Positions 1-14,300 of a stretch of DNA of 64,000 nucleotides are shown here, in pieces (positions within the stretch are counted from its first letter, which is position 1; each line of letters opens with the position of its first letter). The stretch is from Hormiphora californensis (lineage: Eukaryota; Ctenophora; Tentaculata; Cydippida; Pleurobrachiidae). The notes beneath the pieces were generated by a model. The model worked only from the letters and a program-made list of their open reading frames with translations, was not told the DNA's origin and searched no databases. Where the stretch lies: positions 1,954,729-2,018,728 of the forward strand of contig CM035362.1 of NCBI GenBank assembly GCA_020137815.1. Direction: 5' to 3'. The translations under genes were made by a program, and so were the position numbers.

Positions 1-354
1 TAAAAAAGAAAAAAAAAATTTAGCAAGTAAATGCGTTTATTATGCGAAAATGATCTATCTAAGGGTAATTCTGCAATTTATCTAGAACAATAAAGATTGA
101 AGAATCGCTGTCTGGTGTCGCTTTCAGCTGTGGGAATAAAATGAGTTGGGAGAAACTCTCATCGAGAGTATCACCACCCCAGAGTTTCCGCCAGACCCCA
201 TGTTGATTATCAAAATCTGCTCTATTCTCTAAGATCTGGTCGGCATTGCCACACAGCCTCTGATACTATCAGTGATACTGACATGAGTCTGTTGTATTTC
301 TATAAGAGTCCATATCAGATGTCAGAATATTTCAACTAGGTATATTCATTGTTA

Positions 355-533
355 TACGATCGAACCCCGATTTACCGGGCCCCCGATTTACCGGCACCCC
401 GATTTACCGGAAGTAATTTACCCCCAATATAGGAAATTAGCAGTATTTGACCCCGATATACCGGGTACCCCGATATACCGGGCAAAACCATTTTACTCGA
501 GAATCCCGATAAATCGGGGTCCTACTGTACATT
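355..533. repeat. Degenerate pogo-like MITE
   Basis: Several copies of the motif CCCCGATTTACCGG lie in one orientation on the left, and the reverse motif AAATCGGGGTCC lies at the right end. The same ends recur at 10668, 34045 and 38004, where the pattern CAGTCGGACCCCGAT with TA flanks is clearer. The pogo/Tigger assignment is inferred from the CAGT start and TA duplication seen in those copies. Confidence 0.5.
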
Positions 534-926
534 CCTACTGACATGGTGTGTGACACTCTGAACAAGTCAAACCAGATCTGTCCAAGCGGCTGACTGCTGT
601 GAGGGACAATGAAATCAGTGTCAACTCAGATCCGCACCTGGACTGGATCAAATTTTCCCACGCTCATCTACCGTTCTCACGCGCGCGGCGGCACACACTG
701 CTGAAACAAACTTTACACATCACGCCGGACCATGTCTGCTAGTCGTGTGCGGGCGGAGACAACGGTCGATCTGGCGGGTCGTTTGAAATTCAGAAAACTG
801 ATTTTCAGGAAAAGGACTGCTCACTGTAGTTTTCAGATGACATAACATAATTCTTAAAACAAGCTTATTTTGTGAGCTTAAAAAAAGTATAATTCTGTAC
901 ACAAGTCAATCACACACGAAAGTCAC

Positions 927-1182
927 TCTATCTCTATCTCTATCTCTATCTCTATCTCTATCTCTATCTCCATCTCTATCTCTATCTCTATCTCTATCTC
1001 TATCTCTATCTCTATCTCTATCTCTATCTCTATCTCTATCTCTATCTCTATCTCTATCTCTATCTCTATCTCTATCTCTATCTCTATCTCTATCTCTATC
1101 TCTATCTCTATCTCTATCTCTATCTCTATCTCTATCTCTATCTCTATCTCTATCTCTATCTCTATCTCTATCTCTATCTCTC
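927..1182. repeat. (TATCTC)n microsatellite
   Basis: About 42 near-perfect hexanucleotide copies with one C-for-T interruption. It lies downstream of the SASS6 stop. Its reverse-strand translation is an Arg-Asp repeat with no support as a protein. Confidence 0.95.
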
Positions 1183-1236
1183 CATATCAAAAAGATATAT
1201 CTTCTCATTTGAGAGTGTCATCAAACATTAATTGTC

Positions 1237-1242
1237 TTTATT
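1237..1242 (-). promoter_or_regulatory. Candidate SASS6 polyadenylation signal
   Basis: The reverse complement reads AATAAA about 35 bases past the SASS6 stop codon. Placement and sequence fit a cleavage signal, but there is no transcript evidence. Confidence 0.4.
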
Positions 1243-1275
1243 TTCATATCTCCGTTTATGGTGCAGCGTAGGCCT

Positions 1276-4200
1276 TCAGTAGTGGGGGATCACCGGCTGA
1301 AAAGATAAGAAAATTGTCATTTTAATGAAAATGAGGTTGCTATGCAAAAGTAGACAAACAATTACTGGAAGGGGGCAGCTAGGCCACATTGCAGAGTTCA
1401 GGGCGGATTTACCCCAACCCCCCCATCTCCTACTATACTCAATAATATATTCATATGATATTACATAGTAATAAAGTGAACAGAACCCACTTTTAAAGGA
1501 AACAGTATGTTTGTGGGAGTCGCTGTTGTTTTGTTTTTGTTGTAAGGGCTTCCGTCCGATCGTTATCGTCTGAGAGAGAATGGTTTTATTAGGTAGTGAA
1601 TACTTCCAGTTTCCAACCCTATTACTTAACCAAACAACCACAAACATAATTAATTAAACATAATTAATTACCCCATAATTAATTAACTAACTAATTAATT
1701 AATTACCTGTTGACTATAATGTTGAGATTGAGGCATGTCAGAGGGTAGCGTATCATCTACAGGGTGTTCCTTTAAAAAACACTCATCCACCAGTAAACTG
1801 TCCTCTTTGTTTCTTTGCTGTTGGATTTCAAAACTTGAGAGGTGGTGGTATTCTCGCTGTGCTTCCACTGAAACAATGAGAGGTTAGATGTGAGGTAAGG
1901 AAACAATGTGAGGTTAGGTTGGAGTTAGGAAACTGTTAGGGGGAGGGTTAAGAAAGGGGGGAGGGGTAGGAAATATAGGTGGGCATGGGGTAGGATTCTT
2001 TTACATATTTTAGTCGGGTAATGGGAAGGAGATGTAAAAACTTACAGGAAGTGTTATTGAGTTGGGTACTTTGAGTCGGCATCATTTGGTGGTACTCTTT
2101 CCTGAAAAAGAGATACAATACAGTGTAATTATCAATGATAACAGCGACCCGTAAAAAAGTTCAAAGGCCCCCAGGAGACTCCAGGTGACACCCTGTTATT
2201 GCTTATTTATATTGCTTAGTATGGTCCGAAAAGTGTGGAAAACCACCGGTAAACTACCCAAAACCTCCCTCTCTCTTACCTAACATTAGTGGCGCTAGTC
2301 GTCCTATACGCATTACTGACAGGTCGTGATAGGTCAGGTCTCATATTCTCCCGCCCGGGGAGGAGTGAGGGAAGGGACCGAGGGGTAATTCTGTCGTTGA
2401 TCTGTTTGTTCAGCCATGCAATAACGTTCTCGTTCGACTTCAGGGTCTTTTGGTACTGGAAAGAGATGTGTTTTATTGGAAATTTAATATTACTGAATTG
2501 CAGACAGTACAATAAAACACTAGGGTAGAAAGGGGTAAAATGGCACACGGGGTAAAATGGCACATGTATGGGGTAAAATGGTCCTAGTTATTACATGTAG
2601 TCACGTGACTTTTTCTCCAGCGGAGACCTGCTGGTTCTGTTCCGAATTTTTGCTTTAAAACTGCTGTAATTTCTGTTTGAGTTGGCCGATTTTAATTTTG
2701 CAAAAACTGCCAGTTAGGGTTTCTATCCTTCTAAAACTTGGTATAAAATTTTTTCAAAAAACCCACTATTAAGTTGATTAAATTGTCAAATTAGTCAAAC
2801 TGGGGTAAAATGGTTCACCCTCGCTGGGGTAAAATGGTTCACCCTGGGACCAATGAAATCGAGTCTCCAATACCACGTGATACCAACTGGGGTAAAATGG
2901 TCCAGCACACTGGGGTAAAATGGTCCAGCAGAACAGAAATTACTGAAGATAACATGGACCATTTTACCCCAGTGCTCTAACAACACCAGGCACGTGATAA
3001 AAATCGAGCAATGCTATTGGCTGGACCATTTTACCCCAGTGCAAAATTTCCAAAAAAAGCCCTACCAAACTTTTTGAATTGATTAATTAAGCTATTAAAT
3101 AAAACTTTCAGATTTTAAAATTTAGCTCGTCTGAAAGGAAAACGTTTCATTGGATAGCCTATATAATTTGTTTTCTTCTTGCTGTATAAATTGAGTATTT
3201 TAGAACCTAAAACGTTAGAAAGTGTGCCATTTTACCCCTTTCTACCCTACAAACTTCATTTACTTTATGATCACAACGAGTATGTAATCAGCCAATTAAC
3301 TAATTAACTAATTGAATGGTTTACCTCTTCAATCTGCTGTTCCATCTCAACTCTGCACGCCTCCGATTTCTCCAAGATTTCCTTTTTGTCCCCCAATTTT
3401 CCCTCCAAATCTGATATTTGCTTTAGTTGTACAGCGGACTTTTCTTCGTTCTCCTTTATTGTCTGAATTAATAATTAGTTAATTAATTAACGGTGGAACA
3501 AGAAGGATGGAAGGTGAATTTGATATATATCACTCGCGGTATTTACCTTTTTCTGTTTTTCAAGTTGCATGCCTCTGTTTTTCAACCTCATTTTCATTTC
3601 TTTCATCTCACTCTGCATCTTCTGGATGATCTCGTTACCCTTGACAACCTCCTGACTGACACTGTGAACGGTGTTCTCCAACTTCTCACATTTGTAGTGC
3701 TGTGAATCAATCTGGGGGAGAGGAGAAAGTGATTTATCTGGGAGTCTAGAGGGTGGGGGAGAGGAGAGGGTGATTTATCTGGGAGTCTAGGGGATGGGGG
3801 AGGGAAGGGTGGAGGAGAGGGTGTTTTATCTGTGAGAAAGGGTGGGTGAGTGTTGTCAGGGAATCTGAGGTTCAAATGTTCGGAGGAATTGGGGGAATTG
3901 GAGGTAGATACACGTTAAGTTTAGACAACAATTTAGGCAGGGATTAACGCAAACAATTACCAACCTGATTTTCAAGTTTAGCCTTTAGAGACTCTGACAC
4001 TGTCAGTTGTTCCTGAAGACTTGAAAGCCGCTTTGTTGCATCTTTCAACTCTTGCCGTGCTACTGCCAGATCCGTGTCGAACTTTCTCAGTTCTCGCTGG
4101 AAGAAGGGAGGGGGTAGGAAAATTTATTAAAAAACATCTCAATTAAATATTTAAATCATTAGCAAAAATCAATAGGGGTTTGAACCGAAATAAAGTATTG

Positions 4201-5250
4201 ATCACCACCTAGAGATAAAGATACTTTCTATAGTATTCTATGAGATTCATTGAAGCCCCCCCCCCCCCATTAGGGCACTCTTCGTGCACTCACCCATTCT
4301 GAAAAGTAACTTTGGGATTCCATTTACATGCAGGATGATGGGTGAGAGGTAAATAACAAAATGCCACATTTTAACTTTGATAATTTGTGTGATGTTACGG
4401 TTTCTTCTTGTGCTATTGTGCCTCTATCAAGGATCAGATGGAGAGGAATCCAGGTAAATACTTTACTTTGTGGAGCTACTACTGGCTTACAATCTCCGAG
4501 TCGTCTGCAGTCCTAAATAAACCCTTATTGATACTACTGGTTATGTAGTCGGACCTCAATTTACCGGGACCTAGATTGACCGGGACCTAGATTGACCGGG
4601 ACCTAGATTTACCGGGACCTAGATTTACCGGGACCTAGATTGACCGGGACCTAGATTTACTGGGACCTAGATTGACCGGGACCTAGATTGACCGGGACCT
4701 AGATTGACCGGGACCTAGATTTACTGGGACCTAGATTTACCGGGACCTAGATTTACCGAGACCTCAATTTACCGGGAACTCATTTCATCGGGCGATATGA
4801 AACCTAAACATACCGTGATATTCCACAGTACCTGTAATATGGTGTGTGTTACGGTTTGTTTTGTCTCTCATGGTAAGATTGAGGAATCCGGAATACTATT
4901 TGATACATGGTTACAATCTCCGAGCGTCTGCAGTCTAAAAAACCTTATGAACTACTGGTTATCGTATCGGACTAGATTGACCGCGACCTAGATACGGACC
5001 AGCATTACCGGACCTAGATTCCGGCGCCGACGCTCCGGACGCGGACCTCACGCGCATGTCCGGCGCCGATCCCCGAACACCTAACATCCGCACTCCCAAC
5101 ATACTGCTGGAATCATGGTTCCTGGGCCAGGTATGCGTTTTTCGTCTCAGCAGAGATGTAAACCTAAAGAAACAAACGCCTGCGTCGTCCGTCGATGCAT
5201 GAGCTCTCTCTCCGCGATCGCAGCATCTCTCCAACCTCTCTCTCCTCTCT

Positions 5251-5333
<83 letters not shown>

Positions 5334-8300
5334 ACAGCTTCACAGGTCCGAATATAGTTGTGGAATTAATCCCGGATGAAGAACTCACCGTAGATAAACA
5401 TCCGCCACCAGGATTTAGTATTAATATAGTAATCGACAACAACATCGACAATCTGGAGCAGTAAGTTACCCTTGTGATTAAAAAACGACTAACGTTTTCT
5501 TCTTTCTTTCTCTCCATCTCTTTCTTTTTCCTTCTCTCCCTCGCTTGCTCATTCCTTTCTCTCCCTCTCCCCTCTCTCATCGTCTCTCTTTCTCAATACA
5601 TTATCTTTCTCTATCCCCTCTCTCCTCTTCTCCCTTTCTCAATATTATCTTTCTCTATTCCCCATATCTCAGGACCGTCCATGAAGAATTCTGCCAAAAT
5701 TACGCTGATGCAAATGCAACCATTTCAAATCGTAGATCTGACTTTACAGCTACCTATTTCACTGGTGAAATTACTGCCCAAAAGTGTACTAATGTACTAG
5801 AAACACTGGAAAACTGTGTGAATAACGGGTACTCGCCTAAATATCTGACCCAAGCTAAAGATTTGAGGGCCCTGGGGGTTTGTTCTTATTTGAAAGGGGA
5901 TAAGATGGAGAAACGACTTGCGGAAATTAAAAGTGTAAGAAATTATGTAGTTTGGTAGGAATTAGGGATTTGAGTACAAAATATTTTCGACTTTTGATTA
6001 GACACCAAAGAGCATTCTAACATAATAATTAATAAGGTTTCTGCGCCCTACGTCACGTTAGTTTCAGCGTTAGTTGACGAAGTTCGAACTTCACCACACA
6101 TGCAAATGCACTGCAGCTGTCCTACTAAAATAATAATTTTCAGGAAATTAGAGCTGAGTTGAAGGAATCAGCAGAGTTCAGAAAAGTATTGGATCGCAAC
6201 TTGAACAAAAATCGATTAGTCAACTACCTAAAGGATGTCATTCTGAACGTGAGAGACAATGACAGAAGATTGAGAAACCCTCCACCCCAAACATGATATG
6301 ATGTTCAGACATATTTAAACTGCACACGACTGATATCCAATTCCAATATGTAGAGTAGAAACAAGTTATCAGTTGGATAGTAAACAAAAATAGGCATCCA
6401 TATATTCCATAAGTTATAAGGATCCTGTTTAAATCCTGTTTTAGCACAAATCACCATGTACCCAGGATGAAATAGAGGCGATATACGCTGAGGAAAAGAA
6501 GAAACTGGATGACGTGAACAAGTGGCTCCACAGAAAGGAACGAGAGTTTTTCGTTGCACTAAATTCTAAACTTCGTGAAAATGGTATACAGTTATTTTGT
6601 AAAAGTGTTCTAACTCTCATTTACATTTGTGCGGGACGTGGTGAAACAGGGGGTCGAGTAAGGCAAAGTATCAACTCCAATGTGGTTATTGCCCACACCA
6701 TTACAGCTTATATTTGGTACGTGTTTGTTCCCCGAAATCAGGAAATACTGGTCCCTGATTGGCTGATAACCAGTCACGTTACCTAAATAACGAGTTCTGA
6801 TTGGTTGTTTACTTGTTTCGGTCGGTTCCTGGTGGTAATGCCATGTAAATTACCACCGACCGAAACAGAACTTGTTATCAGGGTCACGTGACTGGTTATG
6901 AGCCAATCAGGAACCAGTTCAATCAGAACTCGTTATTTAGGTCACGTGACTGGTTATGAGCCAATCAGGGACCAGTATTTCCCTGATTACCACATGTTTC
7001 AGAAGATATTGACAGTACGGAGAGCGTGACTCAACCCCCCACGACATACCAACCAATACCCACAACTTATGATCCAATCAGCTGATGTGGTAGTATCAGT
7101 GTCTGCAAGGTATTTAACAGGAACCGACCGAATCAGGAAATACTGGTCCCTGATTGGCTGATAACCAGTCACGTGATCTAAATAACGAGTTCTGATTGGT
7201 TGTTTACTTGTTTCGGTCGGTTCCTGGTATTTAATTTGCTGGGAAGCTGTCAGGCACCTGCAATGCTTTGATCGCTGTGCACGGGCTGAGAAAAGGGTCA
7301 GACACCAATGGTCGTACCCGGTACCGCTGTTATTTTGTACTGAAATAGGGTCACGGCAATTCTCTGGTCCATCAAGCACCCAAACGTCGAAGTTCTTAAG
7401 TTTAGTGGCTAGTATAAGTTTTGCCACAATAAAATGCTAAAATAAATCATTAACTTTTTTTACCATTTCCAACAATTTCAGCCCACATTACTGGTACTCG
7501 CTAGCCTGGGATGTAAGGTCATTCAGCAACAAAATGGTGTGGCGGAACCCACAGGAGTATGGCAGGCGAAACGATTATAGAATAACGAAAAATATGGACA
7601 GGTAAACCATTTCTGGATTCATTCATACCAAGATGACCAGAAACCAATCCGAACTAAACTAAACTAAACTAAACTAAACTAAACTAAACCAAACCAAACT
7701 AAACTAAACTAAACTAAACTAAACTAAACTAAACTAAACTAAACTAAACTAAACTAAACTAAACTAAACTAAACTAAACTAAACTAAACTAAACTAAACT
7801 AAACTAAACTAAACTAAACTAAACTAAACTAAACTAAACTAAACTAAACTAAACTAAACTAAACTAAACTAAACTAAACTAAACTAAACTAAACTAAACT
7901 AAACTAAACTAAACCAAACCAAACCAAACCAAACCAAACCAAACCAAACCAAACCAAACCAATCCAATCTAAACCGAACAAAACCAAACCAAACCAAACC
8001 AAACCAAACCAAACCAAACCAAACCAAACCAAACCAAACCAAACCAAACCAAACCAAACCAAACCAAACCAAACCAGGAACATCACCCTTCATGTCGTAT
8101 ACATGCTGTGCGACGAGCGAGAATTTATCCACGAGCACTACCCTGTTAGCGTCAACTGGACTACCGAGGGTTGGGCCTATTTCAACTACACTACCGTATT
8201 CTTAGAAGACACAAGATTCAACCACTCTCTAGCTCCACAGAACAGGACCATGTTCAAGGTAATAGGGAGTTCAAGGGAGTTCAAGGTAATAGGGAGTTCA

Positions 8301-11300
8301 AAGGAGTTCAAGGTAATAGGGAGTTCAAAGGAGTAATTTTGAAACTGAGTTTGGCTGATCATTGATCAGACAATGCCATATATATCCGACCCTTTAAATT
8401 CCCTCTCCACCTTCACAGGATAGTGATCCGTTCTACTTTCTTGAAAACATAAAATCCAATTTTACGGCGGAAAACTGCACCAATGATATTCCAGGAAAGG
8501 GGATTTACCGGTGAGTGTGGAATTACCAATAAAACGGTCCTTTTTTTCTTGAAATCACATCCAGTAGTTTAATTGTTTCTGAAAATTTTAGAACTCTTTC
8601 CTAGGTGGGACAATGTGACGGGTGTTTGTGAGGGATTTCCGATATTCGAGGAGTCAACAGCAGCCATAGGACAACTATGTGTAGACAAAGGAGTGTGGAA
8701 TGCGGAACTTGCGCTCCGGGAGTATATGTTTGGTTTTATTTTCCTGTAAGTACGGTGTAATTTCTTTTGTTGGTTTACGGGCAAAGTCCCGGACCTAAAT
8801 ATTATTCCTTACCGATTCTTTAATTTTAAATCTTTACGTTCTTTGATTCATTGCCATGATGATCTTTCATATTTATTCCCTCAGGCACGAAAAAACTTAC
8901 AATAACCGAATTATGAGCCGGGAGGCCGGGAACTTTTTCGTGAATAACGATCATGACATAGCGGCCAGAATTAATAGGTAACTTTGTTAAATTAACTAAT
9001 TAACAGCCGGACACCGATTTACTGACTCCCGATTTTCTGTAGAAGATGTTAAATAGTTTCAATAAATCATCCTCAATACTGGAGCCCCTAAATTGTTTAC
9101 GCACTTTGATCAAAGTTTGAAACAAATTCTAAAACCAGGGAGACCGACCTTTACCTCGCGTTCACGAAATGTGGCGAGGAAAAGTTTATAAAGGAGCGTT
9201 ACCATGTGAACTTAAATTGGACAACCGATTATTGGCTATATTTCAACTATACCGCCGTGGTTGTTAAAGAAGATTTGGTACTCTACCACTCCCTGACTCC
9301 ACAAAATGAGACAATGTTCAAAGTAAGAGAGTAGTAGAAGATACTAAGTATACAACTACAAGTTTACAAATAGAGACTTATCACATCAAAAAGAGATCTT
9401 CCCTTTATGGGTTCACCAGGTCACAAAACTACTAATTGTGCAATGTGCATGACAAAAAAAAACATGTATTCTTGTGTTATTCCACATCCCTCACAACAGG
9501 AGACTGATCCGTTCTATTTTATGGGCGTTCTGGGATCCAATTTTACGGCGGAAAACTGCACCAATGATGTTCCAGGAAATGGGATTTACCGGTGAGTTTG
9601 GCATAATAAAACGGTCTAAAAATTCTAGAGTTCTTTCCCCTTACCCCTAAATTTGGATGAAAACAATTTTTAAACTATTGATTCCTACATATTTTGATTT
9701 CCCCTAACCCTCTCTCCCCCTAACCAATAGCTGGGACAATGTGACGGGTGTTTGTGAGGGATTTCCACTATTTGAGAACTCAACAGCTGCCATAGGACAA
9801 GGACAACTATGTGTAGACAGGGGAGTGTGGAATGTCAACTACGCTTTGCAGGAATATATCTTTAGATTCATCGACCGGTATGTGTTTTATTTGTTTTTTG
9901 GTTTGTTTGTTTGTTTGCTTGCTTGCTTGCTTGTTTGTTTGTTTGTTTGTTTGTTTGTTTGTTTGTTTGTTTGTTTGTTTGTTTGTTTGTTTGTTTGTTT
10001 GTTTGTTTGTTTGTTTGTTTGTTTGTTTGTTTGTTTGTTTGTTTGTTTGTTTGTTTGTTTGTTTGTTTGTTTGTTTGTTTGTTTCTTTGTTTGTTTCTTT
10101 GTTTGTTTGTTTGTTTGTTTGTTTGTTTGTTTGTTTGTTTGTTTGTTTGTTTGTTTGTTTCTTTGTTTGTTTCTTTGTTTGTTTGTTTGTTTGTTTGTTT
10201 GTTTGTTTGTTTGTTTGTTTGTTTGTTTGTTTGTTTGTTGTTTGTTTGTTTGTTTGTTTGTTTGTTTGTTTGTCTGTTTGTTTATCTGTTTCTTTGTTTG
10301 TTTATCTGTTTGTTTGTTTGTTTGTTTGTTTGTTTGTTTGTTTGTTTGTTTGTTTGTTTGTGCTCTAATGACATCCTAACAGGATATATGGGGAAGAAGA
10401 GGAAGATGGTAATTATATATCACCTTCGTTATTTGAGGACGAGCAAGAACAGACATTTCGAGGTAACGGATTCAACAATCTTAAAAGACAGACAGAGTGG
10501 TACGCAACTTCATCTTATCCTTGGTACACAACTAGTAGCTATAATAACCAATTCAACCGAGGCTGGGGAAAGTAGCCGCCTGTCATCCCTCCATCTCAGC
10601 CCCTTGATGGAATGAGACAGTCTCAACAAAGAACAAGTAGCAAATATTAGAACTATCAGTAGTTATACAGTCGGACCCCGATATATCCGGTATTCTAGGG
10701 AGAAGGAGATTGCCTGGTAAATCGGGGTGCCCGGTATATCGGGGTCCGACGGTAGTTTGCAGAACTGTTGACATCATCCACAAATTTGTTGAAGAAGCAC
10801 TTTAAATATTTTAATACTATAGTAAGTTCAATCAAGTTCAAACGTGTTTTTTGCATTCTGGTTGCACACTTTCAAACTCACCATTTCAGTTTGTCTGTCC
10901 TTGTCTCGTTCCGTTCTTTCCAATTTTAACCGTTCTATCTCACCCTTGTCCGCCAACCTCTCTTCCTCGTGGAATTTAACCTGGGGATTTCATGAGGAAT
11001 TGAGCCTTCCGACTACCCTAGTGTTCAAAATGTTTATTGCAGTGTTTATACATCCCAAAAAGTACAAAAAAATGAGAATTTCATACCTTCGCAATTAGTT
11101 CCCTATTCTGAAGTTCATAACGGCATTTTTCGTCGAAAATCTTTTTGTTCTTATTCTCAAGGTCTTTAGTCCTGTTCTCCAACTGCTTAGTTGACAGTTC
11201 TGCTTCATCCTGAAACAGGATATACGATAAGTGAGATAAAGGTATAATCTAGTGAAACAAAAATTAGTTGTCAAATCTTGTGAAACATCAAACATTAGAG

Positions 11301-14300
11301 GGTTCTGTACAGAGCTTTATTACAGGGATGATCTATTTGGTTTTAACTACCGTGTGCGGCAAAAAAAAGCCCCCCCCTAGACCACCATAGTTGCCGATGT
11401 GGTGGAGAGCTGTAACTTGGCAGGGTTGCTCCACTATGTCTATCTTGATCCTGACAGAAAAATCAGAGCTCTAGCTCAAAATTCATTTTTTTGATAGGAA
11501 TGAACATTGTCATTCATTCCAAGAAAAAATATTTTCGGTCCAGAATTCAAGCAATTATCTTTGGCCATCGATTAGCTTTCCAATGTGACCAAGATCATCT
11601 AAATTAGGCAACCACAAGAGACACAGTGTCATGTTTCTTAAAGTTAGTCAGGTCATGTGATCTTCACCGAATCGTTGATTATCCGGGATTGCTAATCGAG
11701 CCAATGGGCAGAGGAATCTCGTATCACGGCCGCTAATGAGGTATGTGTACCAATACAGGGTAATGTGATTCGAGGAAAGAGGACATTTATCAAAGAGCTA
11801 CAGATCTCATGACAAGCTGTATCATAGAGCTCATCTACCACTTAGCCGATTGTAATAACCTACAAACACGTCGGTCGGTTCCTGTGGTAATGCCATGTAA
11901 ATACCACCACCGAAACAGAACTTGTTATCAGGGTCACGTGACTGGTTATGAGCCAATCAGAACCAGTTCAATCAGAACTCGTTATTTAGGTCACGTGACT
12001 GGTTATGAGCCAATCAGGGACAGTATTTCCTGATTACCACATGTTCAGAAGATATTGACACGTACGGAGAGCGTGACCAACCCCCCACATACAACCAACC
12101 ATACCCCAACACTTATGATCCAATCTGATGTGTGTAGTATCAGTGTCTGCAAGTAGGTAACAGGAACCGACCGAATCAGGAAATACTGGTCCTGATTGGT
12201 GATAACCAGTCACGTGATCTAAAAAACGAGTTCTGATGGTGTTGTTAACTTGTTTCGGTCGGTTCCTGGTATTTAATTGCTGGAAGAGCTGTCAGGCACC
12301 TGCAGCTTGATCGCTGTGCACGGGCTGGAAAAGGGTCAACAACACAATGGTCGTACCCGGTACCGCGTTTTTTGTACTGAAATAGGGTCACGGCAATTCT
12401 CTGGTCCATCAAGCACCCAAACGTCGAAGTTCTTAAGTTTAGTGGCATAAGATTTTGCCCAATAAAATGCTAAAATAAATCATTAACTTTTTACCCATTT
12501 CCAACAATTTCAGCCACATTACTGTACTCGCTAGCCTGGATTTAGGTCATTCAGCAACAAATGGTGTGGCGGAACCCACAGGAGTATGGCAGGCAAACAT
12601 TATAGAATAACGAAAAATATGGACAGTAAACCATTTCTGGATTCATTCATACCAAGAGCACAGAAACCAATCCGAACTAAACTAAACTAACTAAACTAAA
12701 CTAAACTAAACCAACCAAACCTAAACTAAAACTAACTAAACTAAACTAAACAAACTAAACAAACTACTAAACTAAACTAAACTAACTAAACTAAACTAAA
12801 CTAACAAACTAAACTAAACTAAAACTAAACTACTAACTAAACTAAACTAAACTAAACTAAACTAACAAACTAACTAAACTAAACTAAACTAAACTAAACT
12901 AACTAAACTAAACTACTAAACTAAACAATACTAACTAAACACAACTAACAAAACCAACCAAACAAACAAACCACCAAACAACCACACCAAACCAATCCAA
13001 TCTAAACGAACAAAACCAAACCAACCAACAAACCAAACCAAACCAACCAAACCAAACCAAACCAAACCAAACCAAACCAAACCAAACCAACCAACCAACA
13101 GGAACATCACCCTCATGTCGTATACATGCTGTGCGACGAGCGAGAATTATCCACGAGCACTACCCTGTTAGCGTCAACTGACTACGAGTTGGGGGGCCTA
13201 TTTCAACTACACTACGTTTTCTTAGAAGACCAAGATTCAACCACTCTCTAGCTCCACAGAACAGACCATGTTCAAGGTATAGGGATTCAAGGGATCAAGT
13301 ATAGGGAGTTCAAAGATTCAAGGTAATGGAGTTCAAAGGAGTAATTTTGAAACTGAGTTTGGCTGATCATTGATCAGACAATGCCATATATATCCGACCC
13401 TTTAAATTCCCTCTCCACCTTCACAGGATAGTGATCCGTTCTACTTTCTTGAAAACATAAAATCCAATTTTACGGGCGGAAAACTGCACCAATGATATTC
13501 CAGGAAAGGGGATTTACCGGTGTAGTGTGGAATTACCAATAAAACGGTCCTTTTTTTCTTGAAATCACATCCAGTAGTTTTAATTGTTTCTGAAAATTTT
13601 AGAACTATTCCTAGGTGGGACAATGTGACGGGTGTTTGTGAGGGATTTCCGATATTCGAGGAGTCACACAGCATAGTAGACACTATGTGTAGACAAAGGA
13701 GTGTGTGAATGCGGAACTTGCGTCCGGGAGTATATGTTTGGTTTTATTTTCCTGTAAGTACGGTGTAATTTCTTGTTGGTTTACGGGCAAAGTCCGGACC
13801 TAAATATTATTCCTTACCGATTCTTTAATTTTAAATCTTTACGTTCTTTGATTCATTGCCATGATGATCTTTCATATTATTCCCTCAGGCACGAAAAAAC
13901 TTACAATAACCGAATTATGAGCCGGGAGGCCGGGAACTTTTTCGTGAATCCGATCATGACATAGCGGCCAGAATTAATAGGTAACTTTTTAAATTAACTA
14001 ATTAACAGCCGGACACCGATTTACTGACTCCCGATTTTCTGTAGAAGATGTTAAATAGTTTCAATAAATCATCCTCAATACTGGAGCCCCTAAATTGTTT
14101 ACGCACTTTGATCAAGTTTGAAACAAATTCTAAAACCAGGGAGACCGACCTTTACCTCGCGTTCACGAAATGTTGGCGAGGAAAAGTTTATAAAGGAGCG
14201 TTACCATGTGAACTTAATTGGACACGATTATTGGCTATATTTCAACTATACCGCCGTGGTTGTTAAAGAAGATTTGGTACTCTACTCCACTCCTAGACTC

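Larger units (their letters stand above)
1..1236. other. 3' flank of SASS6, no gene seen
   Basis: I see no supported gene here. The stretch holds an A-rich start, a degenerate inverted repeat near 355-533 and a hexanucleotide microsatellite at 927-1182. The only long reading frames are translations of the microsatellite. Confidence 0.6.

Noticed and set aside
906-1208. Minus ORF of Arg-Asp repeats
   Set aside because: Translation of the TATCTC microsatellite; no splice context or homology.
3603-3875. 90-residue minus ORF
   Set aside because: Antisense frame over the SASS6 exon 3547-3711 and a CT-rich intron; the exon frame with matching SAS-6 blocks is the correct one.
7899-8138. ORFs of Phe-Gly-Leu-Val-Trp repeats
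   Set aside because: Reverse translation of the AAACC array in an intron.
9741-10615. Three overlapping Cys-Leu-Phe-Val ORFs of about 180-230 residues
   Set aside because: Frames of the GTTT array; only the short exonic starts and ends are real coding sequence.
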